A DNA stretch of 64,000 nucleotides, taken from NCBI RefSeq assembly GCF_036898095.1, contig NC_090765.1, forward strand, positions 28,095,749-28,159,748, in the 5' to 3' direction. Shown piece after piece: positions 55,801 through 64,000 of the stretch (positions within the stretch are counted from its first letter, which is position 1; each line of letters starts with the position of its first letter). The notes below the pieces were generated by a model. That model did no database searches. It was not told the DNA's origin and was given only the letters and a program-made list of their open reading frames with translations. A program made the translations under genes and the position numbers. Source of the stretch: Palaemon carinicauda. Lineage: Eukaryota; Arthropoda; Malacostraca; Decapoda; Palaemonidae.

Positions 55801-56889
55801 GTAAAACCTGGCGCGGAGGAGACTTACCCACATTGTGTGATAAGTCCTTCTGGCCCAAAGGGACCAGTGCTTGAGTTAACAAGGAAGATCTGGCAGGCGC
55901 AGGAGATCGCGAACGATCTGCGGAGAGGTCCAGTGATGTTACTGCCATGGTCTGCTCCCAACAAGAAGAGTCCTTTGCAGGGGACGACGAAGATGAAGAC
56001 CCGAAGAGAAGGCGCCTCTTAACTCCCTTGTAAGGAGAAGGAAGGCCTCGGCGGTGAAGAGGAGGGCGAGCCTTACGGCGAAGACGACCGTCGTCGGTCC
56101 TCCGAAGAGGAGTCTCTGTTAGTGCACTCCCCCGAGGGGGAGGAATACCTGCAGGAGAGACCGTTGGACCAAGCTTCCCCTCGAAGGATGTTCAGAGGGG
56201 GAACCTGAGCCTTCAGCAACATCCGCAACAGTAGCAGCTGGGGTTTGACCCGACCCGTCGGACGCCTCTGCCACAACAACGTCGACAATAGCCAGAGGGT
56301 CTACCTCTGGTATTACCGGCGACTGTTGGACAGCTGCCCCCAACTGGATCAGATCAAACAGGGCTTCCTTAGAGGGCGAGCCCTTAAGCCCCAAGGAAGC
56401 CTAAGCCCCAAGGAAGCCCAAAACTGAAAAAGATCATTGTTAGATACAGTCTGCTCATAATCAACAAAATCAATAATGTCCTCCCCCCGGAGGGGAAGGG
56501 GGAGCTGCCTCGCTATGGGAGGCAGCACCCTCTCCCGAACCCCGAGATTGGGAAACAAAAGAAGGACCTACGCTACCACTCGGCGGCCTCTCGCGAGAGA
56601 CCGAACGAGTGGGAGCTTCGGAGGATGTTCGGGCAACGGAAGAAGAGTCCTTGGAGCCTTCCTTCCCCAGGGCAGACCCTGAGGGAGAACGGTCTCGCTT
56701 AGAACTCTTCTTACGCCGCCGGGAAAACCTCTCCCACTGGGAGGTAGGCCACTCCCTACATTCCATACAAACATTATCACTTTCACACCGTTGACCTCGA
56801 CACTGCGGGCAAAGGGTGTGAGGGTCTGTATCGACCGCCGACATGAATGTTCCACAGGGGCGGTCGGGAAGTCCAGGGCATTTCTGCAT
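52837..56889 (-). pseudogene. DIRS-6 gag with RS-type repeats, frameshifted
   Basis: The amino terminus (56889) begins MQKCPGLPDRPCGTF and has a Cys cluster, CPQCRGQRC...VCMEC, possibly a zinc finger, followed by basic Ser/Arg-rich sequence. At 55750-54640 lies a long array of Arg-Ser-Pro-Ala-Arg-Gln units (18-base periods). The conserved core comes next: EHAFWQVLNLMRQLN (about 53800), QQRRYFEIMEES, QEKVAKCAMQATSWLDVWLG and FLLSGTRSIEFLAHQ (about 53400-53210). It ends in a Lys/Gly/Arg-rich tail at 52840. Frame shifts fall near 53650 and in the repeats. A nucleocapsid or capsid role is inferred from position. Confidence 0.75.
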
Positions 56890-56989
56890 AATGGGAAGAA
56901 AAGGTAGAGGCCAACTTCAAACACACAACTGAAAGAAAAAGAAAAACAGATTAAGGCTGTCAAATATGCGAGGACGAGACAGACACGTC

Positions 56990-57153
56990 TGTACATCGTC
57001 CGAGCCAAAAGTGAAGTGAGGCAGCTCACCGGTGTGTGGGGGGGAGGGGTAGCTAGCTACCCCTCCCCTACCCCCGTGCTAACTAGCGTGGGGGTAGTTT
57101 AACCCTCGTTAAAATCTAATGGCTCGTCATTTCAGCTACGCCGAAAGTAAATA
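56990..57153 (-). repeat. DIRS-6 5' inverted terminal repeat (outer part at 59960-59997)
   Basis: It mirrors the left repeat, including the same 28-bp palindrome (57041-57068). The Tigger-like transposon is inserted at 57153; the terminal 38 bases of the repeat, TGTAAATAGC to GGAACAA, lie on the far side at 59960-59997. Confidence 0.85.
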
Positions 57154-59957
57154 CAGTGGAACCTCTACACACGAACGTATCTACATCCGAATTTTCCAAC
57201 ATCCGAAGTAAAATTCGAGCAAATTTTTGACTCTACACCCGAATTTTATTTCGACACACGAAGTAGCAATTTTCGTCGTACCGGTTGTATCCGAATTTTT
57301 CGACACGCGAAGTACAATTCGAACACGTTCCGACTCTACACCCGAATGTTTTTTTCGACACCCGAAGTAAACAATACTCGTACGCGTAGTCGGTGCTCAT
57401 AGCGCCTGAAGTGTTTTTTATTTCCGCCGATAGAAGGCAGCACATCGACCTCGGAGGGACGCTCGATTAGCGCGGCTTGGGTCTGTCCTCTGTTCTCGTC
57501 GGCTTCTTGCGGTTGTGCTCTTTGGGTTCTGATATTAACTGTGAATTAATCGTGATTTTTTACGTGCATCCATTAACGATAATTTACGTAAATCATGGGT
57601 CCAAAAAGGCTTAGTTTTGCCAGTGGTAGTGGTAGTGGTGAGAAAAGGAAGAAGGAAATGCTTTCTATAGAAATTAAGCAGGAAATTATTGAAAAACATG
57701 AGCGTGGCATCCGCGTGAGTGAACATGCTAAACAGTATGGCCGTAATATGTCGACGATCTCGACAATCCTTAAACAGAAGGAAGCTATTAAAGCAGTGAA
57801 ACCTTCTAAGGGGATCACTATAATTTCCAAACGCCGTACCCCTATCATAGAAGAGATGGAACGACTTCTACTAGTGTGGATTAAGGATAGAGAGATCGTT
57901 GGCGACACCATCACCGAAACCGTTATCTGCGAGAAGGCGCACGCCATCTTTACGGACTTGAAGGAGGAGAGCTCTGGGGGTGATGCTGGGGAGAGTTCAA
58001 CCGAGCCTTCCTCAGATGATTTCAAGGCATCTCGTGGCTGGTTCGAGAAATTTAAGAAACGGTCCGAGATTCATTCAGTTGTTCGCCACGGAGAGGCTGC
58101 TAGTGCGGACACAAAGGCTGCAACTGACTTTGTTAAGAAATTCGAAAATATCGTAAAGGAAGAAGGCTACGTAGAGCAGCAGGTGTTCAATTGTGATGAA
58201 ACCGGGCTGTTTTGGAAGAAGATGCCGAGTCGAACCTACATCACTGCTGAAGAGAAAAAATTGCCTGGGCATAAGCCAATGAAGGATCGGTTGACTCTTG
58301 CTCTATGTGCCAACGCTAGCGGGGACTTTAAAGTCAAGCCCTTGCTTGTTTACCATTCGGAGAACCCTAGGGCCTTTAAAGCACACAACGTCGATAAGGA
58401 TCAGCTTCATGTTTTCTGGCGATCCAACTCGAAGGCCTGGGTCACTAGGCAATTCTTTGTGCAATGGGTAAACCAAGTTTTCGGTCCTTCTGTGAAGAAG
58501 TATCTTCATGAGCAGAAATTGCCTTTAAAGTGCCTGCTATGCCTTGACAATGCACCCGCTCACCCCCCCGGACTTGAAGATGATATCTTCGATGAATTCA
58601 AGTTCATAAAGGTGCTGTATCTTCCACCAAATACCACCTCTATCCTCCAGCCCATGGACCAGCAAGTCATCTCTAATTTTAAGAAGCTGTACACCAAGCA
58701 CTTATTCAAGCAGTGCTTTAATGTCACGCAAAGCACCAACTTAACTTTGCGTGAATTTTGGAGGGGCCACTTCAATATCGTGCACTGCTTAAAGATCATT
58801 GATCAGGCTTGGATGGGATTAACTCGACGGACCCTCAATTCTGCATGGAAGAAGCTGTGGCCTGATGCAGTTTCTCCCCGAGATTTCGAGGGTTTTGACC
58901 CCGAACCTGATCCCGTGGTCGGTGCAGCGGAAGCCGTAGAGGAAATAGTCTCCCTTGGCAAGTCCATGGGTCTGGAGGTCAACGCAGATGACGTTACGGA
59001 ACTCGTCGCCGAACATCACGACGAACTGACGACGGATGAGCTCAAGGAACTCCATGCTATGTCGGAGCACATGAGTGATGACGAGGAAGAGAGCGAGGAG
59101 GTAGAACATGTGTTAGGTTCAGCGCAAATAAAAGAGGTGTTAGGAAAATATCAAGACGTGGTCGACTTCATCAACAAATACCATCCAAAGAAATTGCAGG
59201 TTTGTCGTGTAGTTTCTCAATTCGATGATGTTTGCCTAACGCACTTTCGAAACATTCTGAAAAGCCGTACGAAGCAATTATCTATCGATGCTTTCTTTAA
59301 AAAACTGCGAAGCGAACTCGCGATGAAGAGGATGTAAGTGAACCGAAGAAAACGGCAAAGAGTGAAGAGGAAGAAAGTGAAACACAGAAAACGGAAAAGA
59401 GTGAAGCAAAAGAAATCCAGTCAATTTTAAATGTAAGTGATAGTGATTAAAATTACGTAATCATCAAAAAGAAAAAAAGAAAATGTAAAAAAAATATAAA
59501 ATAAATAAGCTAAGTTATGTTAAAGTTCACTTAGTGTAAGTTAGAATAAGTTACGGTAGTGTTACGTTTATCGTAGTTAACCTCTCTACCTCCTCGCCGT
59601 CCGTCAGTCTCCTCTCTCCTCTCTGCGTAGCGAAGACGAACAACACCTGCGCTGGAGTTTCTAAGGTAAAGTGACGCTAAAAACCCTTTTCTTATTTATC
59701 ATTTTTTGCTAATTCTTCTTATTTACATGTCTATTCTTTTTATTTACATGTCTATTATCTAATTTAGTGTTCATTATTCTCATGGGAAAGTTATGTGTAG
59801 TAGTTTATTAAGAAGTTATCATAGGTTTTTGGGCTCAACCACGGATTAATCCTATTTCAATGTATTCTTATGGGAAAATTCGTTTCTACATCCGAACAAT
59901 TTCTACATCTGAAGTTGGTTCTGGAACGGATTAAATTCGTATGTAGAGGTTCCACTG
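57154..59957 (+). mobile_element. Tigger/pogo-like DNA transposon with TA duplication
   Basis: The 2,804-bp element is flanked by TA (57152-57153 and 59958-59959), the target-site duplication of Tc1/mariner-superfamily transposons. Terminal inverted repeats read CAGTGGAACCTCTACA, then C or T, then ACGAA. Further subterminal copies of 'acatccgaa'/'acacccgaa' occur inside both ends. It carries one long transposase frame. The ends and protein place it in the pogo/Tigger group. Confidence 0.96.
57595..59337 (+). CDS. Tigger-like transposase, nearly complete
   Basis: The 580-residue enzyme should bind the inverted repeats and catalyse cut-and-paste transposition. Domains: an amino-terminal psq/CENP-B-type helix-turn-helix (about residues 10-65), a second CENP-B HTH (about 75-175, with SRGWFEKFKKR), then the DDE superfamily catalytic core. 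The catalytic triad is visible as NCDETGLFWK (D201), LLCLDNAPAHP (D318) and QPMDQQVISNF (D355). An acidic segment at 495-510 (DDEEESEEVE) follows. The end is odd: sequence after the stop, in the next frame, encodes a Glu/Lys/Ser-rich acidic tail that stops after NVSDSD. A lost base in the A-run at 59299-59304 would explain the early stop. The catalytic core itself is undamaged. Confidence 0.94.
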   Translation: MGPKRLSFASGSGSGEKRKKEMLSIEIKQEIIEKHERGIRVSEHAKQYGRNMSTISTILKQKEAIKAVKPSKGITIISKRRTPIIEEMERLLLVWIKDREIVGDTITETVICEKAHAIFTDLKEESSGGDAGESSTEPSSDDFKASRGWFEKFKKRSEIHSVVRHGEAASADTKAATDFVKKFENIVKEEGYVEQQVFNCDETGLFWKKMPSRTYITAEEKKLPGHKPMKDRLTLALCANASGDFKVKPLLVYHSENPRAFKAHNVDKDQLHVFWRSNSKAWVTRQFFVQWVNQVFGPSVKKYLHEQKLPLKCLLCLDNAPAHPPGLEDDIFDEFKFIKVLYLPPNTTSILQPMDQQVISNFKKLYTKHLFKQCFNVTQSTNLTLREFWRGHFNIVHCLKIIDQAWMGLTRRTLNSAWKKLWPDAVSPRDFEGFDPEPDPVVGAAEAVEEIVSLGKSMGLEVNADDVTELVAEHHDELTTDELKELHAMSEHMSDDEEESEEVEHVLGSAQIKEVLGKYQDVVDFINKYHPKKLQVCRVVSQFDDVCLTHFRNILKSRTKQLSIDAFFKKLRSELAMKRM

Positions 59958-59997
59958 TACTGTAAATAGCATGGTTTGTATTTCGGTTACGGAACAA

Positions 59998-60801
59998 AGC
60001 GAGTTTACCGGTTTCGCGGCCGACAAGACCACCGTATCCAACCCACCCGCGACCTTGCCCACTGAACAACACTCCAACCTGGCGAACATCAAGCTTACGC
60101 CGTTCTCACACAAAAAAGTCTCGGCATGGCTGACCCATGCAGACGTTCAATTTTGCACCCAGGAGACCGACCTTGCCAACCTCATACTGCCAGCGCTACC
60201 AGAAGACGTTTTTGACAGGTTAGCGCAATGGATCGAGTCCCTGGCAGGTCGTCTATCATACACGGCACTTCGGGCAAAGCTTATAGAGCTCTACTCTCCA
60301 CTCGTACATGAACGTGCCCACAGAATTTTTAACCTAATGCAGCAACCCCTCAGGGACCAATCTCCGACAGAAGCATGGGAAGAATTGCAGAATTTCACTT
60401 TCCTCCCCCGCCGAGACGCAGACAGAAACAGAAGGAAGATCGACCTAGACAGAGAAATCTTCCTAGGTTGCCTTCCACCAGAAGTCAGAATCCAACTCCT
60501 GCAACCCCACCAGCTGGAAACAGACGATCTCATCAGGAGAGCGCAGCATCTCTTCGACGCGGCTAGAGCTTCAAAGCTCGCTGCAAACAACACCATCAGT
60601 GAAGCATCAGCGGAAGATTCTACCTCAGACCAAACCTGCGACGCCATCACAAGGCCAAACTACCGCAACCACGAACTAACATGGTGTTTCTACCATAAAA
60701 GATTTGGTAAAGATGCAAGACATTGCGTGCTGCGCTGCTCAATTCCAAAAGTGCAACCTTTGCCCCCACGCACACGGCCTTCTACATCAAAGACGGCCTA
60801 A
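59998..60801 (+). CDS. Ty3/Gypsy gag, start displaced by DIRS-6
   Basis: The frame from SEFTGFAADKTTVSN onwards encodes a Gypsy-type gag: capsid-like sequence (FSHKKVSAWLTHADVQF, RLAQWIESLAG, PTEAWEELQNF) and a carboxy-terminal CFYHKRFGKDARHC motif of the kind found in arthropod Gypsy gags in place of a CCHC knuckle. The ATG at 59971 belongs to the DIRS-6 terminus. The original start is probably at 49078. The frame ends at 60801 and overlaps the protease frame, which lies one base back. Confidence 0.8.
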   Translation, partial: SEFTGFAADKTTVSNPPATLPTEQHSNLANIKLTPFSHKKVSAWLTHADVQFCTQETDLANLILPALPEDVFDRLAQWIESLAGRLSYTALRAKLIELYSPLVHERAHRIFNLMQQPLRDQSPTEAWEELQNFTFLPRRDADRNRRKIDLDREIFLGCLPPEVRIQLLQPHQLETDDLIRRAQHLFDAARASKLAANNTISEASAEDSTSDQTCDAITRPNYRNHELTWCFYHKRFGKDARHCVLRCSIPKVQPLPPRTRPSTSKTA

Positions 60802-61406
60802 AAAACAAAAGATTCCTGGTAGACATGGGGGCCACCCACTCCATATTGCCGCCTAGAAAAGCCGAAAAGAATCAACCAATTGACTCTTCAACAAGCCTTA
60901 CAGCAGTCAACGGCACGCGCATAAAGAGTTACGGGACGAAACAGACGAAACTCTACTTATTACAAAGGCCTTTCACTTGGAATTTTATCATCGCTGATGT
61001 TACAAACCCTATCCTGGGAGCAGATTTCCTAGGCCATCACGGACTCCTGGCCGACATCGCCCAGAAAAGATCAATAGACATTGATTCATTCCAATCCACA
61101 GCCTTAACCGTGGGCAACACTCATTCTGTTTCTACACACAGATACAACATCCTCCGCCATGAATTCCCGGACGTATTCAAGCCCGAGTTAAGACTGACAA
61201 CAGGAAAACCCGCTCGGCATGGCATCTACCACCACATAACAACGAGGGGCCCGCCAACGCATGCAAAGTTCCGCCGCCTACCACCTGACAAACTCCACGG
61301 CACAAAACAGTCCTTCCAGGAGATGGAAAGAATGGGCGTATGCAGGAAGGACTCCAGCCCACGGGCCTCCCCTCTCCATATGGTCATTAAATCAGACGAG
61401 ACATGA
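60723..61406 (+). pseudogene. Ty3/Gypsy protease and start of RT
   Basis: The retropepsin-like part has FLVDMGATHSILPP, where the usual D-T/S-G-A reads D-M-G-A, and NPILGADFLGHHGLL, the second flap-side motif. It then enters the linker to RT (RHEFPDVFKPEL, PPTHAKFRRLPPDK, SPLHMVIKSDE) and stops at 61404-61406. RT continues in another frame. The Met next to the catalytic Asp is unusual and may make the protease inactive. Confidence 0.75.
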
Positions 61407-62270
61407 CGTCCGTGCAGAGATTACAGACGCCTTAACCTCGTCACCACACCTGAACCTGACCATTATCCTTTGCCCAACATCCAGGACCTCACCGGGGCCC
61501 TGAATGGGGCAAAAATCTTCTCTAAAATGGATCTTTTAAAATCCTATTTTCAGATCCTTGTCAACCCAGACGACATTCCAAAGACGGCCATCATCACCCC
61601 CTTTGGCACCTACGTCTTCGCATACTCCACTTTCGGACTCAAGAACGCAGGGGCGCCGTTCCAGCGTCTGATGGACAGCATCCTGGAGGACTTGCCATTT
61701 TGCTGCTGCTACGTAGACGACATCCTGATATTTTTAAAATTGCAAGACGAACATCTTCAGCACGTTCGAACTGTTCTCCGTCGACTCCAGGACAACGGGA
61801 CAACGGGCTAATCATATGATTCGACAAGTGCACTTTCGGCGCCAATTCCATCGACTTCCTGGGCCACAAAACCTCCAACGAAGGCGTACGTCCCCTAACA
61901 TAATAAACCAAGGCAATAGAAGAATTTCCACCACCAAATACCATCAAAGAACTACAAGAATTCCTCAGAATGGTTAATTATTACAGGCATTTTATCCTTA
62001 ACATTGCAGGCATTTCAGCGCCACGGTCCGATGTCCTGAAGGGTAAACCGAAATTGTTGTCCTGGAACGCAGAGCAGCAGTCAGCATTCAAAAAGAAGAA
62101 GGCAGCCCTCGCCAAAGCTACAACGTTGGCCTTCATCACCCCAGAGTTGCAGGCACTAATGGCACTAACATGTCTGAGCAGGACTCAACCCCCCCGACTG
62201 GCAAACACCAGGCAGAGACGTTACCAATCAGGCCACAGCAACCTTACATATCGGTCTATTAAAATGTGAA
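61407..62270 (+). pseudogene. Ty3/Gypsy reverse transcriptase, truncated
   Basis: RT boxes in order: RDYRRLN, NGAKIFSKMDLLKSYFQI (first catalytic Asp), FGTYVFAYSTFGLKNAGAPF and CCYVDDILIF with YVDD at about 61710-61721. A stop lies at 61809. The thumb and connection follow in another frame (FLRMVNYYRHFILNIAGI, LSWNAEQQSAFKKKKAALA). Similarity ends near 62150, and no RNase H, integrase or 3' LTR is found, so the 3' half of the element is deleted. Confidence 0.85.
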
Positions 62271-62798
62271 ATATGGTTTTCACACTTAAGTCCATTGTTT
62301 ACATCTGAGAGACTGAAGGGGACTTATTGCTCATGCATTTTTTCACATGGTTTAGGGAGCTTTCTGTGTATTTACAATGATGTACTTATCAGGTGGTTTT
62401 TTTAAAATTAATTAACAACTTACAAGTACAGTACTTCTTCATACGATCCCGGATGTTGTTCTACAACAGCCATTTTTTTCCCACATTCGTCTTCAGTTTC
62501 AACTTAACCACCATCTCGTACAGATGTCTCCAAGAGGGAACTTAAGGGAAGCATATCAATCTACTTCAAAATTTAGTGTAATTTCATTTATGTTGGCAAT
62601 TGATTATGATGGAAACGTTCTCCGTTCAGTGTAAAGATATTGTTACTCATGTGTAATTAAAAAATAACAGAGAAATAATGCCTCAAAGTTCCGATTCCGA
62701 GTTAATTTTCAGGGAAGGACAGCACACTTTCTACTGCAAAGTTTTAGTAAAGATTGACCCCCAAAAAATAGAAAAAAAAAAAAAAAGGTGACAGTGTC
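62271..62798. other. No gene or element recognised
   Basis: AT-rich sequence downstream of the truncated Gypsy element, without frame or tandem structure. Confidence 0.4.
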
Positions 62799-62904
62799 AA
62801 TCATAAGGTAAGGAATTATTTGGGATTTACTTTTTCATAATGGAAGGATTTATTTGTGATTTACTTTATCATAAGGTAAGGATTTATTTGTGATTTACTT
62901 TTAG
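62799..62904. repeat. Tandem repeat, about 35-bp unit, three copies
   Basis: CATAAGGTAAGGATTTATTT plus GTGATTTACTTTAT recurs three times with small changes. The last unit runs directly into the G-rich array. Confidence 0.85.
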
Positions 62905-63189
62905 TTTGTGACCTGGGAAGGGGGGGTATGGCTAGCAGTTGTGACCTGGGAAGGGGGGGGTACGGCTAGCAGTTGTGACCTGGGAAGGAGGGGGGGGGTA
63001 GGGCTAGCAGTTGTGACCTGGGAAGGGGGGGGGGTAGGGCTAGCAGTTGTGACCTGGGAAGGGGGGGGGGGGTTACGGCTAACAGTTGTGACCTGGGAAG
63101 GGGGGTCCCGAAACTAGGGCCCCCAGCTAGGGGTTGTGACCTGGGAAGGAGGGCTTGCCTGCCGGCTAGGGGTTGTGATCTGGGAACTA
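62905..63189. repeat. G-rich tandem array, about 35-bp unit, eight copies
   Basis: GTTGTGACCTGGGAAGG followed by a G-run of 5-12 bases and TACGGCTAGCA is repeated about eight times. The copies differ mainly in the length of the G-run. The open frame with TWEGG units is a by-product. Each unit has G3 and a longer G-run close together, so G-quadruplexes could form across units. Confidence 0.92.
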
Positions 63190-63280
63190 TTAGGTTAGGT
63201 TAGGTGGGTTGGTTAGGTTCTGTACCCTTTTTCAAATCCCAAATATTAAATAATCACGTTTTGGCCTGTTTTCAGCCATT

Positions 63281-63534
63281 TACATGAACCATATATTTTT
63301 CCAACTGGTTATCTAGTCCTTACTTTGCATTTCTGACCATTATTAGTGCTTCAAATCACTCGTTTATTAAATTTCACCTCCCCCCAAAAAAACCGGTTTC
63401 CCACCGGGGTCCCCCATAATTGTCTTTATATATGGGGGTCCAAATACTCTTGAACGGGTGATTTGCCTCAATAATCAAGGTCAAAAATGCATAAAACACA
63501 AGATAACGAGTATGAAAAATATATGGTTCATGTA
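63281..63534. mobile_element. MITE-like element with 21-bp perfect inverted repeats
   Basis: 63281-63301 (TACATGAACC...TTTTTC) is the exact reverse complement of 63514-63534. The outer TA on each side could be the target-site duplication, leaving 19-bp inverted repeats starting CATGAACC. The 254-bp interior has no coding capacity. A related left end occurs at 34096-34165. It fits a small non-autonomous Tc1/mariner-type element. Confidence 0.7.
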
Positions 63535-64000
63535 TTTGGATAGAAATTAAAGTATATATTTACCAAAAAGGGTAATGTGGTCGGCGAGATACTGATTTTC
63601 CAACTACACTATCAATTTAATTTACTTACGTGTCCTTCAAGTTCTAAAAGCATCCTTGTTCATTGCAGAACTTCATTATATTTCGAAGTTTATCCAAGTA
63701 CACTAAACCGGAGTCATTTTCCAAATTTTTGACAGAGCCTGTGATGGCTGTCACAAAGTACATATAGACTGTTTCCAAACGAGTTACCCTAAATATCGCC
63801 AAAACTCATGATAAAAAATCCCCAAAATAACCCCAAAATTCCCATTTCCATGATTATATATTCTTCTGATCCAGTAGGCACTAATCATATAGAAATTACT
63901 CTCTATACTTCATATAAGTGCAAACAAACTAATTGCAGTAATAGAGAGGTTTTCTCATCTTTGTTTCTTCATCATAGAAATATGTACATAATATCCCCAT
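63535..64000. other. No gene or element recognised
   Basis: AT-rich sequence without a convincing frame to the end of the window. Confidence 0.4.

Larger units (their letters stand above)
49087..59997 (-). mobile_element. DIRS-6: DIRS retrotransposon with both ends, split by Tigger
   Basis: The most complete DIRS copy. It has a 3' terminus at 49087, an internal complementary region (49338-49433), tyrosine recombinase, RNase H, RT, gag, and a 5' inverted repeat ending GGTTACGGAACAA at 59997. Without the Tigger-like insertion (57154-59957) it measures about 8.1 kb. It sits in the gag start of a Gypsy element with no target-site duplication, as expected for tyrosine-recombinase insertion. Its genes carry nonsense and frameshift changes, so it is not autonomous now. 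Confidence 0.92.

Noticed and set aside
60800..60806. AAAAAAC slippery heptamer at the gag-pol overlap
   Set aside because: It begins within the gag stop codon (60799-60801), so ribosomes in the gag frame would terminate before using it. Any frameshift must occur earlier in the overlap.
62280..62800. 3' LTR of the Gypsy element
   Set aside because: No resemblance to the 48.45-48.92 kb LTR candidate could be found by eye; the element appears truncated.
62908..63117. TWEGG-repeat open frame
   Set aside because: Produced by the G-rich tandem array; unit length is irregular and the frame is not maintained through all copies.

Overview
The window is eukaryotic and almost wholly made of transposable elements and tandem repeats. 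I see no operons and no tRNA or rRNA genes, and the only host-gene signal is a weak putative exon near 8.4-8.9 kb. The mix of DIRS-type tyrosine-recombinase retrotransposons with RS-rich gag proteins, I-type non-LTR elements, a Tigger-like DNA transposon, very long (TA)n and (TAA)n tracts and a short TTAGG run suggests an arthropod, most likely a decapod crustacean. That assignment is an inference from composition.

Layout. 1-1015: DIRS end fragment behind a 0.5-kb TA microsatellite. 1272-7848: non-LTR element A (minus strand) with 13-bp target-site duplications. 7862-9363: non-repetitive DNA with a possible host exon. 9364-16289: DIRS-1 (minus), cut by DIRS-2 (16290-about 21800), then a diverged DIRS-3 relic to about 24.5 kb. 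25-34 kb: microsatellites, five tandem arrays (units of 99, about 86, 3, 154 and 38 bp), a reverse-transcriptase relic and 5'-truncated LINE ends. 34.1-44.5 kb: DIRS-4 relic split by non-LTR element B (35690-42134), which has long uninterrupted frames. 44.5-48.4 kb: two more DIRS relics, one carrying a 43-bp retro-insertion. 48.4-62.3 kb: a three-level nest, in which a Ty3/Gypsy element is split by DIRS-6 (49087-59997), itself split by a Tigger-like transposon (57154-59957). 62.3-64 kb: G-rich tandem repeats and a 254-bp MITE.

How the parts work together. Each non-LTR element carries a gag-like ORF1 (RRM-like region plus zinc knuckles) and an ORF2 (endonuclease, reverse transcriptase, RNase H). 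Both begin exactly at a sequence that can fold with the topology of an HDV-like self-cleaving ribozyme. The DIRS elements encode gag, RT-RNase H and a tyrosine recombinase. DIRS-6 also keeps the inverted terminal repeats and the internal complementary region that the DIRS replication model requires. No DIRS copy has intact frames. The best preserved coding sequences are the Tigger transposase (580 aa, tail frameshifted) and ORF1 and ORF2 of element B.

The most interesting signals are: the paired HDV-like ribozyme candidates, with base-pair-preserving changes between copies; a TAATG stop-start junction in element A; tandem arrays that appear to have grown from reverse-transcriptase coding sequence; the three-level nest; and the 43-bp retro-insertion with target-site duplications.
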